DNA of 64,000 nt from Psychrilyobacter piezotolerans (GTDB taxonomy: Bacteria > Fusobacteriota > Fusobacteriia > Fusobacteriales > Fusobacteriaceae), in NCBI RefSeq assembly GCF_003391055.1, contig NZ_QUAJ01000016.1:1-64000 (forward strand), written 5' to 3'. The notes below the pieces were generated by a model, which searched no databases, had not been told where the DNA came from, and was given only the letters and a program-made list of their open reading frames with translations. Shown piece by piece: positions 19,601 through 27,807 of the stretch; the stretch's first letter is position 1; every line of letters begins with the position of its first letter. The position numbers were made by a program, and so were the translations under genes.

Positions 19601-21039
19601 CTGTGTTCTCCTTTTAAAATACTTATATTATTTAATGTTTTATCGTTCATTCCAGTTATAACAGCCTTTTGTTCCTTTAAAAAATATATATGGTCTATCA
19701 AATCCTTTGTAATTCTCTCTCCCTGGATCAGCAGTGGAATTCCTGGAGGATATACCATAATAGATTCCCCGCTTACCTTTCCGATAGCTTCCGATAGGGG
19801 TATACTCTCGGTCTCTGAATAAAAAGCATCCCTGGGAGATACCACTAATTCCAGACTTTCAAGTTCATTAAAATCTATTAATTGATTATTTCCTTCGTAA
19901 TTTTCTGCCATCTCTTTGAGGGCATCTATGAGTTTTTGATAATCTTCCCAGGTATCTCCTATACTGGCTATTCCCAATATATTGTGGGTATCTGCTAACT
20001 CCATTTGGATATTATATTTTTCCCTCAAGATATCATACCCTTCAAATCCTGTGAGTCCCAAACCGTGAAGATTTATCCCTATCTTGGTATCGTCAAAATC
20101 ATAGAGTTTATCCGATAATATTGATTTAAAACATCTTATTCCCGGGATAGAATTTAACTCCTCTCTAAATTTAGAGATCATCTCTAAAAGATCATTAAAA
20201 ATCTCGTCCCCTTGTGTAACCAAAGTTTTCCTGGCCACATCTAAGCTCGTCATCAAAAGATAAGACGCACTTGTAGTCTGAGTTAAATTTAACATGTTTT
20301 TTACTCTCTCTTGTTTTATACGTCTGTGATTTAAAAAAAGTACTGAACTTTGAGTAAGGGAGCCTCCTGTTTTATGGATACTTACAGCAGACATATCTGC
20401 TCCCAAAGCCATGGCATTTTTAGGGAATTTCTCATGAAACGGGAAATGGGCTCCATGAGCTTCATCTACCAGGACAACCATATTTTTTTCATGACAAATT
20501 TTTATAATTTCTTCCAGATCAGATACAGCCCCGTAATATGTCGGATTGATAATAAATACTGCCTTTATATCCGGGTCTTTGATCAGGGCTTCTTTTATTT
20601 TTTCTACACTTATTCCTAAACTTATACCCAAAGTTTCATCTACTTCGGGATCAATATAGACTGGTGTAGCTCCACTTAGAATAAGTGCATTGATAGCACT
20701 TTTATGAACATTTCTAGGCAGGATTATTTTGTCACCTGGATTGCAGGCACTCATAACCATGGTCTGTATACCAGAAGTTGTTCCGTTTACAAGAAAAAAA
20801 GCTTCATCTGCACTATAAGCATCAGCCATTAATTGATGGGCTTCCCTTATTACCCCAGTTGGGTTATTTAATATATCCAGCTCCTTCATGGAATTGGTGT
20901 CTAATTCTATTATTTTATGACCTACATAGTCCGAAAATTCATTTTGAAACCTTTTTTTATGTCCCGGAACATCAAAAGATACTATATCTGTTTTATGATA
21001 GTTTTTTAATGCATCGAAGAGTGGTGTCTTGTTTTGCAT
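19597..21039 (-). CDS. speA: Arginine decarboxylase (aminotransferase fold; Orn/Lys/Arg family)
   Basis: A 480-residue PLP enzyme of the fold-type I Orn/Lys/Arg decarboxylase family. PGHKKR opens the catalytic domain. LVDEAHGAHFPFH contains the PLP-binding aspartate region and SVSIHKTGGSLTQSS the Schiff-base lysine. The family cannot be split by sequence alone into lysine, ornithine or arginine enzymes. Arginine is favoured because speB in the same operon uses agmatine. The start at 21039 is chosen for its AGGAGG site; an earlier in-frame start has none. It is the first gene of the spe operon. Confidence 0.92.
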   Translation of the reverse strand: MQNKTPLFDALKNYHKTDIVSFDVPGHKKRFQNEFSDYVGHKIIELDTNSMKELDILNNPTGVIREAHQLMADAYSADEAFFLVNGTTSGIQTMVMSACNPGDKIILPRNVHKSAINALILSGATPVYIDPEVDETLGISLGISVEKIKEALIKDPDIKAVFIINPTYYGAVSDLEEIIKICHEKNMVVLVDEAHGAHFPFHEKFPKNAMALGADMSAVSIHKTGGSLTQSSVLFLNHRRIKQERVKNMLNLTQTTSASYLLMTSLDVARKTLVTQGDEIFNDLLEMISKFREELNSIPGIRCFKSILSDKLYDFDDTKIGINLHGLGLTGFEGYDILREKYNIQMELADTHNILGIASIGDTWEDYQKLIDALKEMAENYEGNNQLIDFNELESLELVVSPRDAFYSETESIPLSEAIGKVSGESIMVYPPGIPLLIQGERITKDLIDHIYFLKEQKAVITGMNDKTLNNISILKGEHR

Positions 21040-21181
21040 GATCCCTCCTATATTCAAAGTTTACCAATACTAAACCTTTTTTTAAAAAAAATATTGTCCC
21101 TTCAAAATCTTGAAAGAGCAATATTTTGTTATTTACTTTTCTCAATAAATTAGAATTTAGAAACCTTATTTTTTTAAGTTA

Positions 21182-21275
21182 TTATGTTTTATATAACGCG
21201 TTTTAAAAAACAGTATTACTAAACTTTTTACATGATATTGTATAAAAAAAATAAAACTTTGTCAATCTATTTTTT
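21182..21275 (-). promoter_or_regulatory. spe promoter and operator block
   Basis: On the minus strand, -35 TTGACA (21265-21260), 17 bases, then -10 TACAAT (21242-21237). Downstream of the -10 lies a block (21182-21225) almost identical to one at the same distance from the pot promoter. It contains imperfect inverted half-sites (GTTTTATATAAC and GTATTACTAAAC on the plus strand). A roughly 190-base leader follows before speA. Confidence 0.85.
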
Positions 21276-21285
21276 TTTATAAATC

Positions 21286-21330
21286 AAAAAAAAAGATCAT
21301 TGATAATTCTGGTCATCTACGATCTTTTTC
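21286..21330 (-). terminator. Terminator of the pot operon
   Basis: AAAAAGATC and GATCTTTTT arms with a 22-base inner loop region, followed on the minus strand by T9. It ends potABCD just upstream of the spe promoter. Confidence 0.75.
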
Positions 21331-21337
21331 ATTTTAT

Positions 21338-22357
21338 TTATTGAGTTAAAATTTCATTCCAAACTTCACTTTGAGGGGCTAATGCCTCTCCTAAATCTTT
21401 CATAAGATAAGCTTCCTTCAGATCCTCTACATCATAAACTGGTGTAGTTTCTCTGAGTTTACCTGCTCCTATATTTATAGAAGGAGTTTCTAAATAATCT
21501 ACAATTTTTACATATACTTCCGGTCTGTAGATATAATCTATAAATTTATAAGCATTTTCGATATTTTTAGCTCCCTTTAGTATAACCATGCTGTCTATAT
21601 ACATCTGAGCTCCCTTTTCCGGTATGAAAAACACCATATTTTCAGCCTGTTCATCGGTCATATGAGCTGCTATATTTTCATAATAACCATGTACCACTAA
21701 ATACTCCCCATTTGTAAATCCTTTTCCAAAACTCTCACTGTCAAATTTTAAGATATTTTCCTTCCATCCTAAGATTATATTCTGAGCATCTTCCAAGTCT
21801 TGCGGATCAGAAGATTCCGGCGAATGCCCTGCAATGATTAGTGCACTGGACATAACCTCTCTCATATCATCTAAAAGAGTCATCTTCCCCTTCAGGTCTT
21901 TCCTGTTATATATATCAAATGATCTTTCAAAATCTTTCACATATTCTGTATTCACAGCTATTCCGGTTGCTCCTACAGAATACGGGATGATATAGTCATG
22001 ATTTTTATCAAAACTGATCTTAGATGCAATATCTTCATTCAGTTCCTTCAAATTTGAAATTTTAGATTTATCTATTTTTTCCAGCATCCCTTGCTTCATC
22101 ATAATTTCAGCATAGTCAGTAGATGGAACAGTTATATCGTAGCCATCTCCCCCGGCCTTTATCTTTGCGTACATCTCCTCATTGGAAGAATAATAATCAG
22201 TTATAACTTTTATTCCTGTTTCATTTTCAAAATCAGTAATTACCTCATCTGGAATATAATCCGACCAGTTGAATAAATAAAGCTCGTTTTTTTGTTCCTC
22301 TTTTCCGCAGCCTGCTAAAGCCAATAACATCAAAATAAATATAACACTTTTTTTCAT
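21338..22357 (-). CDS. potD: Spermidine/putrescine-binding lipoprotein
   Basis: A 339-residue ABC-importer solute-binding protein. The signal peptide ends in the lipobox LALAGC (Cys17). The mature part begins ELYLFNWSDYIPDEVITDFE, the typical PotD/PotF start with the polyamine-box tryptophan and tyrosine. VNTEYVKDF and the VILKGAKNIENAYKFIDY stretch fit the family. It captures polyamines outside the inner membrane and passes them to PotBC. Confidence 0.95.
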   Translation of the reverse strand: MKKSVIFILMLLALAGCGKEEQKNELYLFNWSDYIPDEVITDFENETGIKVITDYYSSNEEMYAKIKAGGDGYDITVPSTDYAEIMMKQGMLEKIDKSKISNLKELNEDIASKISFDKNHDYIIPYSVGATGIAVNTEYVKDFERSFDIYNRKDLKGKMTLLDDMREVMSSALIIAGHSPESSDPQDLEDAQNIILGWKENILKFDSESFGKGFTNGEYLVVHGYYENIAAHMTDEQAENMVFFIPEKGAQMYIDSMVILKGAKNIENAYKFIDYIYRPEVYVKIVDYLETPSINIGAGKLRETTPVYDVEDLKEAYLMKDLGEALAPQSEVWNEILTQ

Positions 22358-22373
22358 CTTTTTCCTCCTTTTT

Positions 22374-23147
22374 TTAACTTACCATATATTTTTGTATCTT
22401 TTTTGTAGACATAGCCAGTGCTATTGTTCCTGCAATCAATATCACTGAAAGTGCATTTATAATCGGTGAAACCCCGAACTTAATCATTGAATAGATATGC
22501 AGAGGTAAGGTAGAAGATCCCGGTCCTGCTACAAAAAACGTTATTACAAAATCATCCAATGACAGTGTGATAGACATTAAAAGTCCGGATATTATCCCCG
22601 GCATGAGGTTCGGCAATATTACCTTGGTAAGGGCTTGTTTTTGGGTTGCCCCAAGATCATACGCCGCTTCCACTATGGAATAATCGAAATCATGTAACCT
22701 AGACAGCACAATAAACAGCACAAAAGGGATATTAAATGTTGTATGAGCCAAAAATATAGTGACCAGCCCCAGTTTAAACTTTATACTGGTAAATAAAATT
22801 AATAACGATACCCCCATTATTATATCCGGAAGAACCAAGGGCAGATAAGATATTACCTGGAGATATTTTTTATGTTTAAAACTATACCACTGAAGCGATA
22901 TTGCTCCTAAAGTTCCTATTGCTGTAGATATTAGAGACGAAGTCAATGCAATTAAGATACTGTACCTGAAGGATTTCCATAACCTTGCAGAGTGATTAAA
23001 TAATTCATCGTACCATTTGAGGGAAAATCCATCCCATCCTACACCCTTACCGGAATTAAAAGATTGAACGATAAGAACTACCAAGGGTAGGTATAGAAAC
23101 ACCAGGGTTAATATAAACATATTCAGTGAAAACTTCTTCTTATTCAT
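22374..23147 (-). CDS. potC: Spermidine/putrescine ABC permease PotC
   Basis: A 257-residue permease with six membrane helices and the ATPase-contacting EAA loop (EAAYDLGATQKQALTKVILP). LPLVLPDIIMGVSLL and LSLDDFVITFFVAGPG are characteristic of PotC/PotI. It forms the import channel with PotB. The gene starts 2 bases after potB stops. Confidence 0.95.
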   Translation of the reverse strand: MNKKKFSLNMFILTLVFLYLPLVVLIVQSFNSGKGVGWDGFSLKWYDELFNHSARLWKSFRYSILIALTSSLISTAIGTLGAISLQWYSFKHKKYLQVISYLPLVLPDIIMGVSLLILFTSIKFKLGLVTIFLAHTTFNIPFVLFIVLSRLHDFDYSIVEAAYDLGATQKQALTKVILPNLMPGIISGLLMSITLSLDDFVITFFVAGPGSSTLPLHIYSMIKFGVSPIINALSVILIAGTIALAMSTKKIQKYMVS

Positions 23148-23149
23148 CT

Positions 23150-23986
23150 TTATATTTCTCCTCCCTTATGACCCTTATCATATTTTGATAAAACAAGAAT
23201 AAAAATAACTGTTATTATTGTTAAAATTGTTGAAATAGCAGCAGCTTTGGGCCAATTCCTGGTAATTGTAAGTTCTCTGGCTATGATATTTCCCAGCATT
23301 TGAGAATCATTTCCCCCGACTAATTTTGGGATAGCATAAGATCCCAGTGCCGGTATAAATGTAAACAATGTAGCAGTTATAATCCCTGGTTTTATATTGG
23401 GTAAAAATATTTTGATATAAGCCTTTATCTTACTGGCTCCTAAATCTCTTGCTGCATCAATTATTGCAAAATCAAATTTTTCTATGGCAGAGTAAAGGGG
23501 TAAAATAGCATAGGGCAGATATGCATAAACACTTACCAGTATTACTGCAAACTTATTATAGATAAACTGGTGAGGCTCCAACCCAAGTTTTATCAAAATA
23601 TTATTTAACAGGCCGTTGTTTCCAAGAAGAGCTATCCAGGAATAGATCCTTATCAAAAAATTTGTCCAGAATGGAATTATTATTAAAAATAATAAAAAGT
23701 TTTTATACTTGGAGGTGGCTATATAAAGAGCCACCGGTACAGCTGTTAAGACCGTAATTACAGTGGCGACCACAGATATTTCCACTGTATTCCAGACTAC
23801 TTTTAAAAAATACGAACTGCTGAAAAAGTTATATCCCTCTACAGAAAATATCCACTCCACTCCTCCGTAGATTCCCTTTTTTAAGAAGCTGTAGACTATA
23901 ACTATTAATGTCGGAGCCACAAATAATAAAGTCAGCCAAAGGGTTATAGGAGCAGAATAGACTAAACCGCTTCTCTGATTTTTCAT
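23150..23986 (-). CDS. potB: Spermidine/putrescine ABC permease PotB
   Basis: A 278-residue permease with six membrane helices. It has the EAA loop DAARDLGASKIKAYIKIFLP and the PotB-type segments FVAPTLIVIVYSFL and FIPALGSYAIPKLVGG. It is the partner of PotC. It abuts potA directly. Confidence 0.95.
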   Translation of the reverse strand: MKNQRSGLVYSAPITLWLTLLFVAPTLIVIVYSFLKKGIYGGVEWIFSVEGYNFFSSSYFLKVVWNTVEISVVATVITVLTAVPVALYIATSKYKNFLLFLIIIPFWTNFLIRIYSWIALLGNNGLLNNILIKLGLEPHQFIYNKFAVILVSVYAYLPYAILPLYSAIEKFDFAIIDAARDLGASKIKAYIKIFLPNIKPGIITATLFTFIPALGSYAIPKLVGGNDSQMLGNIIARELTITRNWPKAAAISTILTIITVIFILVLSKYDKGHKGGEI

Positions 23987-25090
23987 CTATATCACCTCTA
24001 AGAGGAAACTGTCAGCTGAATCCCAAATAACATAAACTTCATCTTTCCAATGGATAGTTTCTGCATCTTCCTCAAAGAAATCCACATGCTGTTTGAATGC
24101 ACTGAACAGTTTATCTCCTACATTTACAAAGAACTTACTTTGGAATCCTGAGTAGATCACCTCTTCAATCTTACCTTTGAATATATTGTCATTGCCATCT
24201 AAATATCTGGGTTTTGATTTAGATACCTTTACTTTTTCAGGCCTGATAGTTAATTTCACAGAATTTCCTACTGCCACTTCCTTATCCAGCTCAAATTTTA
24301 CCCTTCCATAATTAGATGATTCCAGGTATCCGAACTCCCCTTCTAACTCTACAACCTCACCTTCGATGAAATTGGTTTCACCGATAAAGTCAGCTATATA
24401 TGCATTAGCCGGACTTTCATAGATCTCATTGGGTGTTCCTATCTGGAGTACCTCTCCATCCTTCATCACTGCAATCCTGTCAGATACACTGAGGGCTTCC
24501 TGCTGATCGTGGGTAACAAATACAAAGGTAATCCCTACCTCTTCATGGATATTATCCAATTCTATCAGCATATGCTGTCTGAGTTTCGCATCGAGTGCAG
24601 ATAATGGTTCGTCCAAGAGAAGAACCTTTGGTTTATTTATCAGTGCACGGGCTATGGCAACCCTTTGTTTTTGTCCCCCTGAAAGCTGGGATGAATATTT
24701 ATTTGCATGTTCAGATAATTTCACCATCTCTAAATATTTTTTTACCTCTCTGTCTATCTCTGCATCCTTTATTTTTTTTAACCGCAATGGGAATGCTATA
24801 TTTTCATAGATTGTCAGATGAGGAAATAATGCGTAGGTTTGAAATATTGTATTAACATCTCTCTTATCCGGGCTTAGACGGGTTATATCCTCTTCCCCCA
24901 GATAGATTGTTCCTCCATCAGCTTCTATAAACCCTGCTATCATCCTAAGAAGGGTGGTTTTTCCGCATCCAGATCCTCCTAAGATAGAAAAAAACTCTCC
25001 GCCCTTAATCTCAAAACTAATATTTTTCAATACTTCTACCCCGTCAAAAGACTTAGATATAGAATCAATTTTTATATTTCCCTGTTTCAT
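23987..25090 (-). CDS. potA: Spermidine/putrescine ABC ATPase PotA
   Basis: A 367-residue ATPase that drives the PotBCD importer. Visible are Walker A GGSGCGKTTLLRMIAG, Q-loop FQTYALFPH, signature LSGGQKQRVAIARAL, Walker B VLLLDEPLSALDAK and the H-loop FVTHDQQEAL. The C-terminal 130 residues form the TOBE/OB-fold regulatory domain of this family. It is the first gene of the operon, behind a promoter matching that of spe. Confidence 0.97.
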   Translation of the reverse strand: MKQGNIKIDSISKSFDGVEVLKNISFEIKGGEFFSILGGSGCGKTTLLRMIAGFIEADGGTIYLGEEDITRLSPDKRDVNTIFQTYALFPHLTIYENIAFPLRLKKIKDAEIDREVKKYLEMVKLSEHANKYSSQLSGGQKQRVAIARALINKPKVLLLDEPLSALDAKLRQHMLIELDNIHEEVGITFVFVTHDQQEALSVSDRIAVMKDGEVLQIGTPNEIYESPANAYIADFIGETNFIEGEVVELEGEFGYLESSNYGRVKFELDKEVAVGNSVKLTIRPEKVKVSKSKPRYLDGNDNIFKGKIEEVIYSGFQSKFFVNVGDKLFSAFKQHVDFFEEDAETIHWKDEVYVIWDSADSFLLEVI

Positions 25091-25175
25091 AAAATCTCTC
25101 CCTGCTATATAAATTTTAACCGTATCAGTTTCATCTAAAATAAACTTACTTTAATAAATTACATTTATTGTCACT

Positions 25176-25269
25176 TTATGTTTTATATAATACGTTTATA
25201 AAAACAGTATTACTAAACTTATAGCGTTTCATTTTATAAAAAAAAACATACTTTGTCAATTGATTTATT
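25176..25269 (-). promoter_or_regulatory. pot promoter and operator block
   Basis: On the minus strand, -35 TTGACA (25259-25254), 17 bases, -10 TAAAAT (25236-25231), then the block shared with spe (25176-25219). The two blocks align over about 90 bases without a gap. The -35 box touches the -35 box of the divergent regulator promoter. Confidence 0.85.
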
Positions 25270-25288
25270 TTATATATCAAGCTATAAT
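25260..25288 (+). promoter_or_regulatory. Promoter of the XRE-cupin regulator
   Basis: TTGATT (25260-25265), 17 bases, TATAAT (25283-25288). It is back-to-back with the pot promoter, so a regulator bound nearby could affect both. Confidence 0.75.
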
Positions 25289-25345
25289 ATTAAATAGACT
25301 TGTAATAAAAAAAGATAATTTTGAATAAATAAAAGGGAGTGAATA

Positions 25346-25885
25346 ATGGATATAGGCAAAAAAATTAAAAGACTGAGACAGGAGAAATTCCTCACTCAAG
25401 ATGAGTTAGCTATGAGGTGCGAACTATCCAAAGGTTTTATATCCCAATTAGAAAGAGATCTTACATCTCCATCTATCACTACCCTAATAGACATCTTAGA
25501 AGGATTAGGTACCAACCTTCGGGATTTTTTCAATGAGGATGAAGATGAAAAAATTGTCTTTAAAAAGGAAGATGTCTTCGAGAGTATCGATGAGGAATTA
25601 AAGTATAAGATCGAGTGGATCGTTCCCAACGCACAGAAAAATCAAATGGAACCTATCCTCATAACCATAGAGGAGGGAGGAAGGTATAAGGAGGAACTGC
25701 CCCACGAGGGAGAGGAGTTCGGATATGTCCTCAGCGGTACCGTCTTAATTCATTTAGGAGAAAAAATATATAAAGCCCGTAAGGGGGAATCATTTTATTA
25801 TAAGTCCAGAAAAAACCACTATATTTCCAATGCAGGAAAAAACATAGTTAAAGTTTTATGGGTGTCCAATCCGCCATCATTTTAA
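25346..25885 (+). CDS. XRE-cupin transcriptional regulator (PuuR-like)
   Basis: A 179-residue regulator. Residues 5-60 form an XRE helix-turn-helix (TQDELAMRCELSKGFISQLE); residues 105-178 form a small cupin (ELPHEGEEFGYVLSGTVLIH). This layout is that of PuuR and of regulators next to polyamine genes in many bacteria, where the cupin is thought to sense a polyamine or related ligand. It is divergent from potABCD. The operator block shared by spe and pot makes it the best candidate for their repressor; this is an inference. GGGAG precedes the ATG. Confidence 0.9.
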   Translation: MDIGKKIKRLRQEKFLTQDELAMRCELSKGFISQLERDLTSPSITTLIDILEGLGTNLRDFFNEDEDEKIVFKKEDVFESIDEELKYKIEWIVPNAQKNQMEPILITIEEGGRYKEELPHEGEEFGYVLSGTVLIHLGEKIYKARKGESFYYKSRKNHYISNAGKNIVKVLWVSNPPSF

Positions 25886-25924
25886 AAAAGGTATCAAAAG
25901 TAATATTACTTTTGATACCTTTTT
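25885..25924. terminator. Bidirectional terminator, perfect 20-bp stem
   Basis: AAAAAGGTATCAAAAGTAAT and its exact complement meet at the centre, with A and T tracts at the ends. It serves the converging XRE-cupin and M20 genes. Confidence 0.93.
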
Positions 25925-25927
25925 AGT

Positions 25928-27091
25928 TTATACCGACAGGACATTCAAAATCTGAATAGCAACTCCTAAATGCAGTGCATCCTCATCTATATCAAAAAAT
26001 CCATTGTGAGCTGACGCTGCTATTCCTTTTTTTTCATTTTTTACTCCCAGATAGAAAAATACTCCCGGTATTTTTTCCAGATAATATCCAAAATCTTCCA
26101 CACCCATATTAGCCTTTTCTTTTTCCAGCACATTTCCCACCCCTAAAATATCCACTGCATTTCTTTTTACTAAATCCACCATCTTATCGTCATTAATAAG
26201 GGAAGAATACCCTTTCTCGATCTTTAATATACCCTTTCCACCCATGGAAACAGGCAGAGTTTCCACTAAAACCCTTAATTTTTCTTTGACTAACTTCCTG
26301 ACTTGAGGATCCAAAGTTCTTAAAGTCCCCATGAGTTTGACAGAATCTGCTATGATATTAGGAGCTGTCCCTCCAGCTATCATCCCCATGGTCAGCACCG
26401 CACTGTCTCTGGCATCTATCCGACTCACTATGGACTGCATAGCTGTTATCAGTTGAGCTGTTATCACAATTGCGTCTACCCCTTCTCCGGGATATGCCCC
26501 ATGGGCGGACACCCCCCGGATCTCTATCTCTATACTGTCCGAAGAAGCATTCATCTGCTTATACCTGTATTCCACACTTCCTTTTTCTATCTCGGAACTC
26601 ACATGCAATCCAAATATAGCATCGACACCTTCTAAGGCCCCCTCTTTAATCATGGGCTCAGCTCCTCCTACAGTTTCTTCTGCAGGCTGAAATATAAACC
26701 TGACATTTACACCTAATTCATCCTGTTTTTCACTGAGTATTTTAGCTGCACCCAAAAGGATGGCAGTATGTGCATCGTGACCGCAGGCATGCATAACTCC
26801 ATTATTTTTAGACCTGTAAGAAACATGATTTTTCTCCAAAATAGGCAGGGCATCCATATCAGCCCTGAGAGCTATAGTTTTAACTGCACCTTTTCCCTTT
26901 ATCTCTCCTACCACCCCTGTTTTTGCCATCTTTTTATATAAGATCCCAAATTCATCCAAATATTCACAAATTTTCCTCTGGGTACGTAATTCCTCCATCC
27001 CCAGCTCCGGATACATATGAAAATCTCTTCTGACTTCGGATAACCAGGGAGATATTTCTTTTGCCAATTCTAAAATTTTATTGCTATCCAT
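25928..27091 (-). CDS. M20-family amidohydrolase
   Basis: A 387-residue metallo-amidohydrolase of the IAA-amino acid/hippurate/N-acetyl-amino acid hydrolase group. Metal-site motifs are MHACGHDAHTAILLGAA and FQPAEETVGGAEPM. The inserted dimerisation domain is marked by GVSAHGAYPGEGVDAI. These enzymes cut N-acyl bonds of amino acids or small peptides. The substrate is uncertain. It could act on N-acetyldiaminopimelate or acylated amino acids; its position beside polyamine genes also allows a role on acylated amines. AGGAGG precedes the ATG. Confidence 0.88.
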   Translation of the reverse strand: MDSNKILELAKEISPWLSEVRRDFHMYPELGMEELRTQRKICEYLDEFGILYKKMAKTGVVGEIKGKGAVKTIALRADMDALPILEKNHVSYRSKNNGVMHACGHDAHTAILLGAAKILSEKQDELGVNVRFIFQPAEETVGGAEPMIKEGALEGVDAIFGLHVSSEIEKGSVEYRYKQMNASSDSIEIEIRGVSAHGAYPGEGVDAIVITAQLITAMQSIVSRIDARDSAVLTMGMIAGGTAPNIIADSVKLMGTLRTLDPQVRKLVKEKLRVLVETLPVSMGGKGILKIEKGYSSLINDDKMVDLVKRNAVDILGVGNVLEKEKANMGVEDFGYYLEKIPGVFFYLGVKNEKKGIAASAHNGFFDIDEDALHLGVAIQILNVLSV

Positions 27092-27807
27092 AAAAAATAA
27101 CCTCCTAAAAATTTAATTTTTTCTTTTTCTGTCACAGATTACACGAATGAAAAGCTAGAGAGCTCACTAAGAGGTTCTTTTTTTCTTACCGCGAATTGCA
27201 CGAATCCATAATCTAATTTTTATAGATTAAGAAAACCTATCAACGCAGAGACTCACCGAGGTTAGATTGGAGTTTCACTGAGCTTTCTCCGTGTACTTTC
27301 TTTTTTCCCTCAGTGTATCTCCGTGTTCAAGTTTTTTATCTTTTATTCTTGGTTTGAACTTTCTTTTGACTTTAAACTGTGAAGTTTATAGTCGTTACAC
27401 TTCAGCTGTACTGTTTCTACAATGACGATCGTGACTTACTCACAAAGATAACTTATAAACTTCTTGAACTTTTTCGTTAATTTTTCTTTCAAGAGAAAAA
27501 GTAACCCGTATTAAAGATGGAATCTTTAGAATCTGTTTACCCTCTCTCGCCCTTCGAGCACGAGTTTTGCGATTATTAAAATTTACTATAAACAATCGTT
27601 AATTTTAAATGCAAATCCCAAATAGGGAGAAAGAACTATATTGAGAAAGATAACCCATAGCATTTGCTTATCAGCAACTATCTTTGCTTCGGTTTCTCTG
27701 ATTTGAGATTCATATTTAAAATTTATTCTAAAGTTAGAATTAATTTTGATATTCATGAAATCTCCATAAAAAGGAAGAGTTTGAAATTCAGTTTTCTGCC
27801 TTACTAT
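27092..27807. repeat. Gene-free 0.7 kb holding dispersed repeats
   Basis: No coding frame is supported. The stretch shares exact segments, in inverted orientation, with the gene-free region at 51.3-52.0 kb. Examples are a 16-base match (27381-27396), a 22-base match (27412-27433) and a 25-base match (27684-27708). It also has CACGAAT/GCGAATT-type short motifs (27130-27205) and 'CACCGAGG'-type motifs (27254-27325) that recur in other spacers of the window. Confidence 0.75.

Noticed and set aside
25928-27091. M20 gene as part of the polyamine regulon
   Set aside because: No copy of the shared operator lies ahead of it and a strong bidirectional terminator separates it from the regulator gene.
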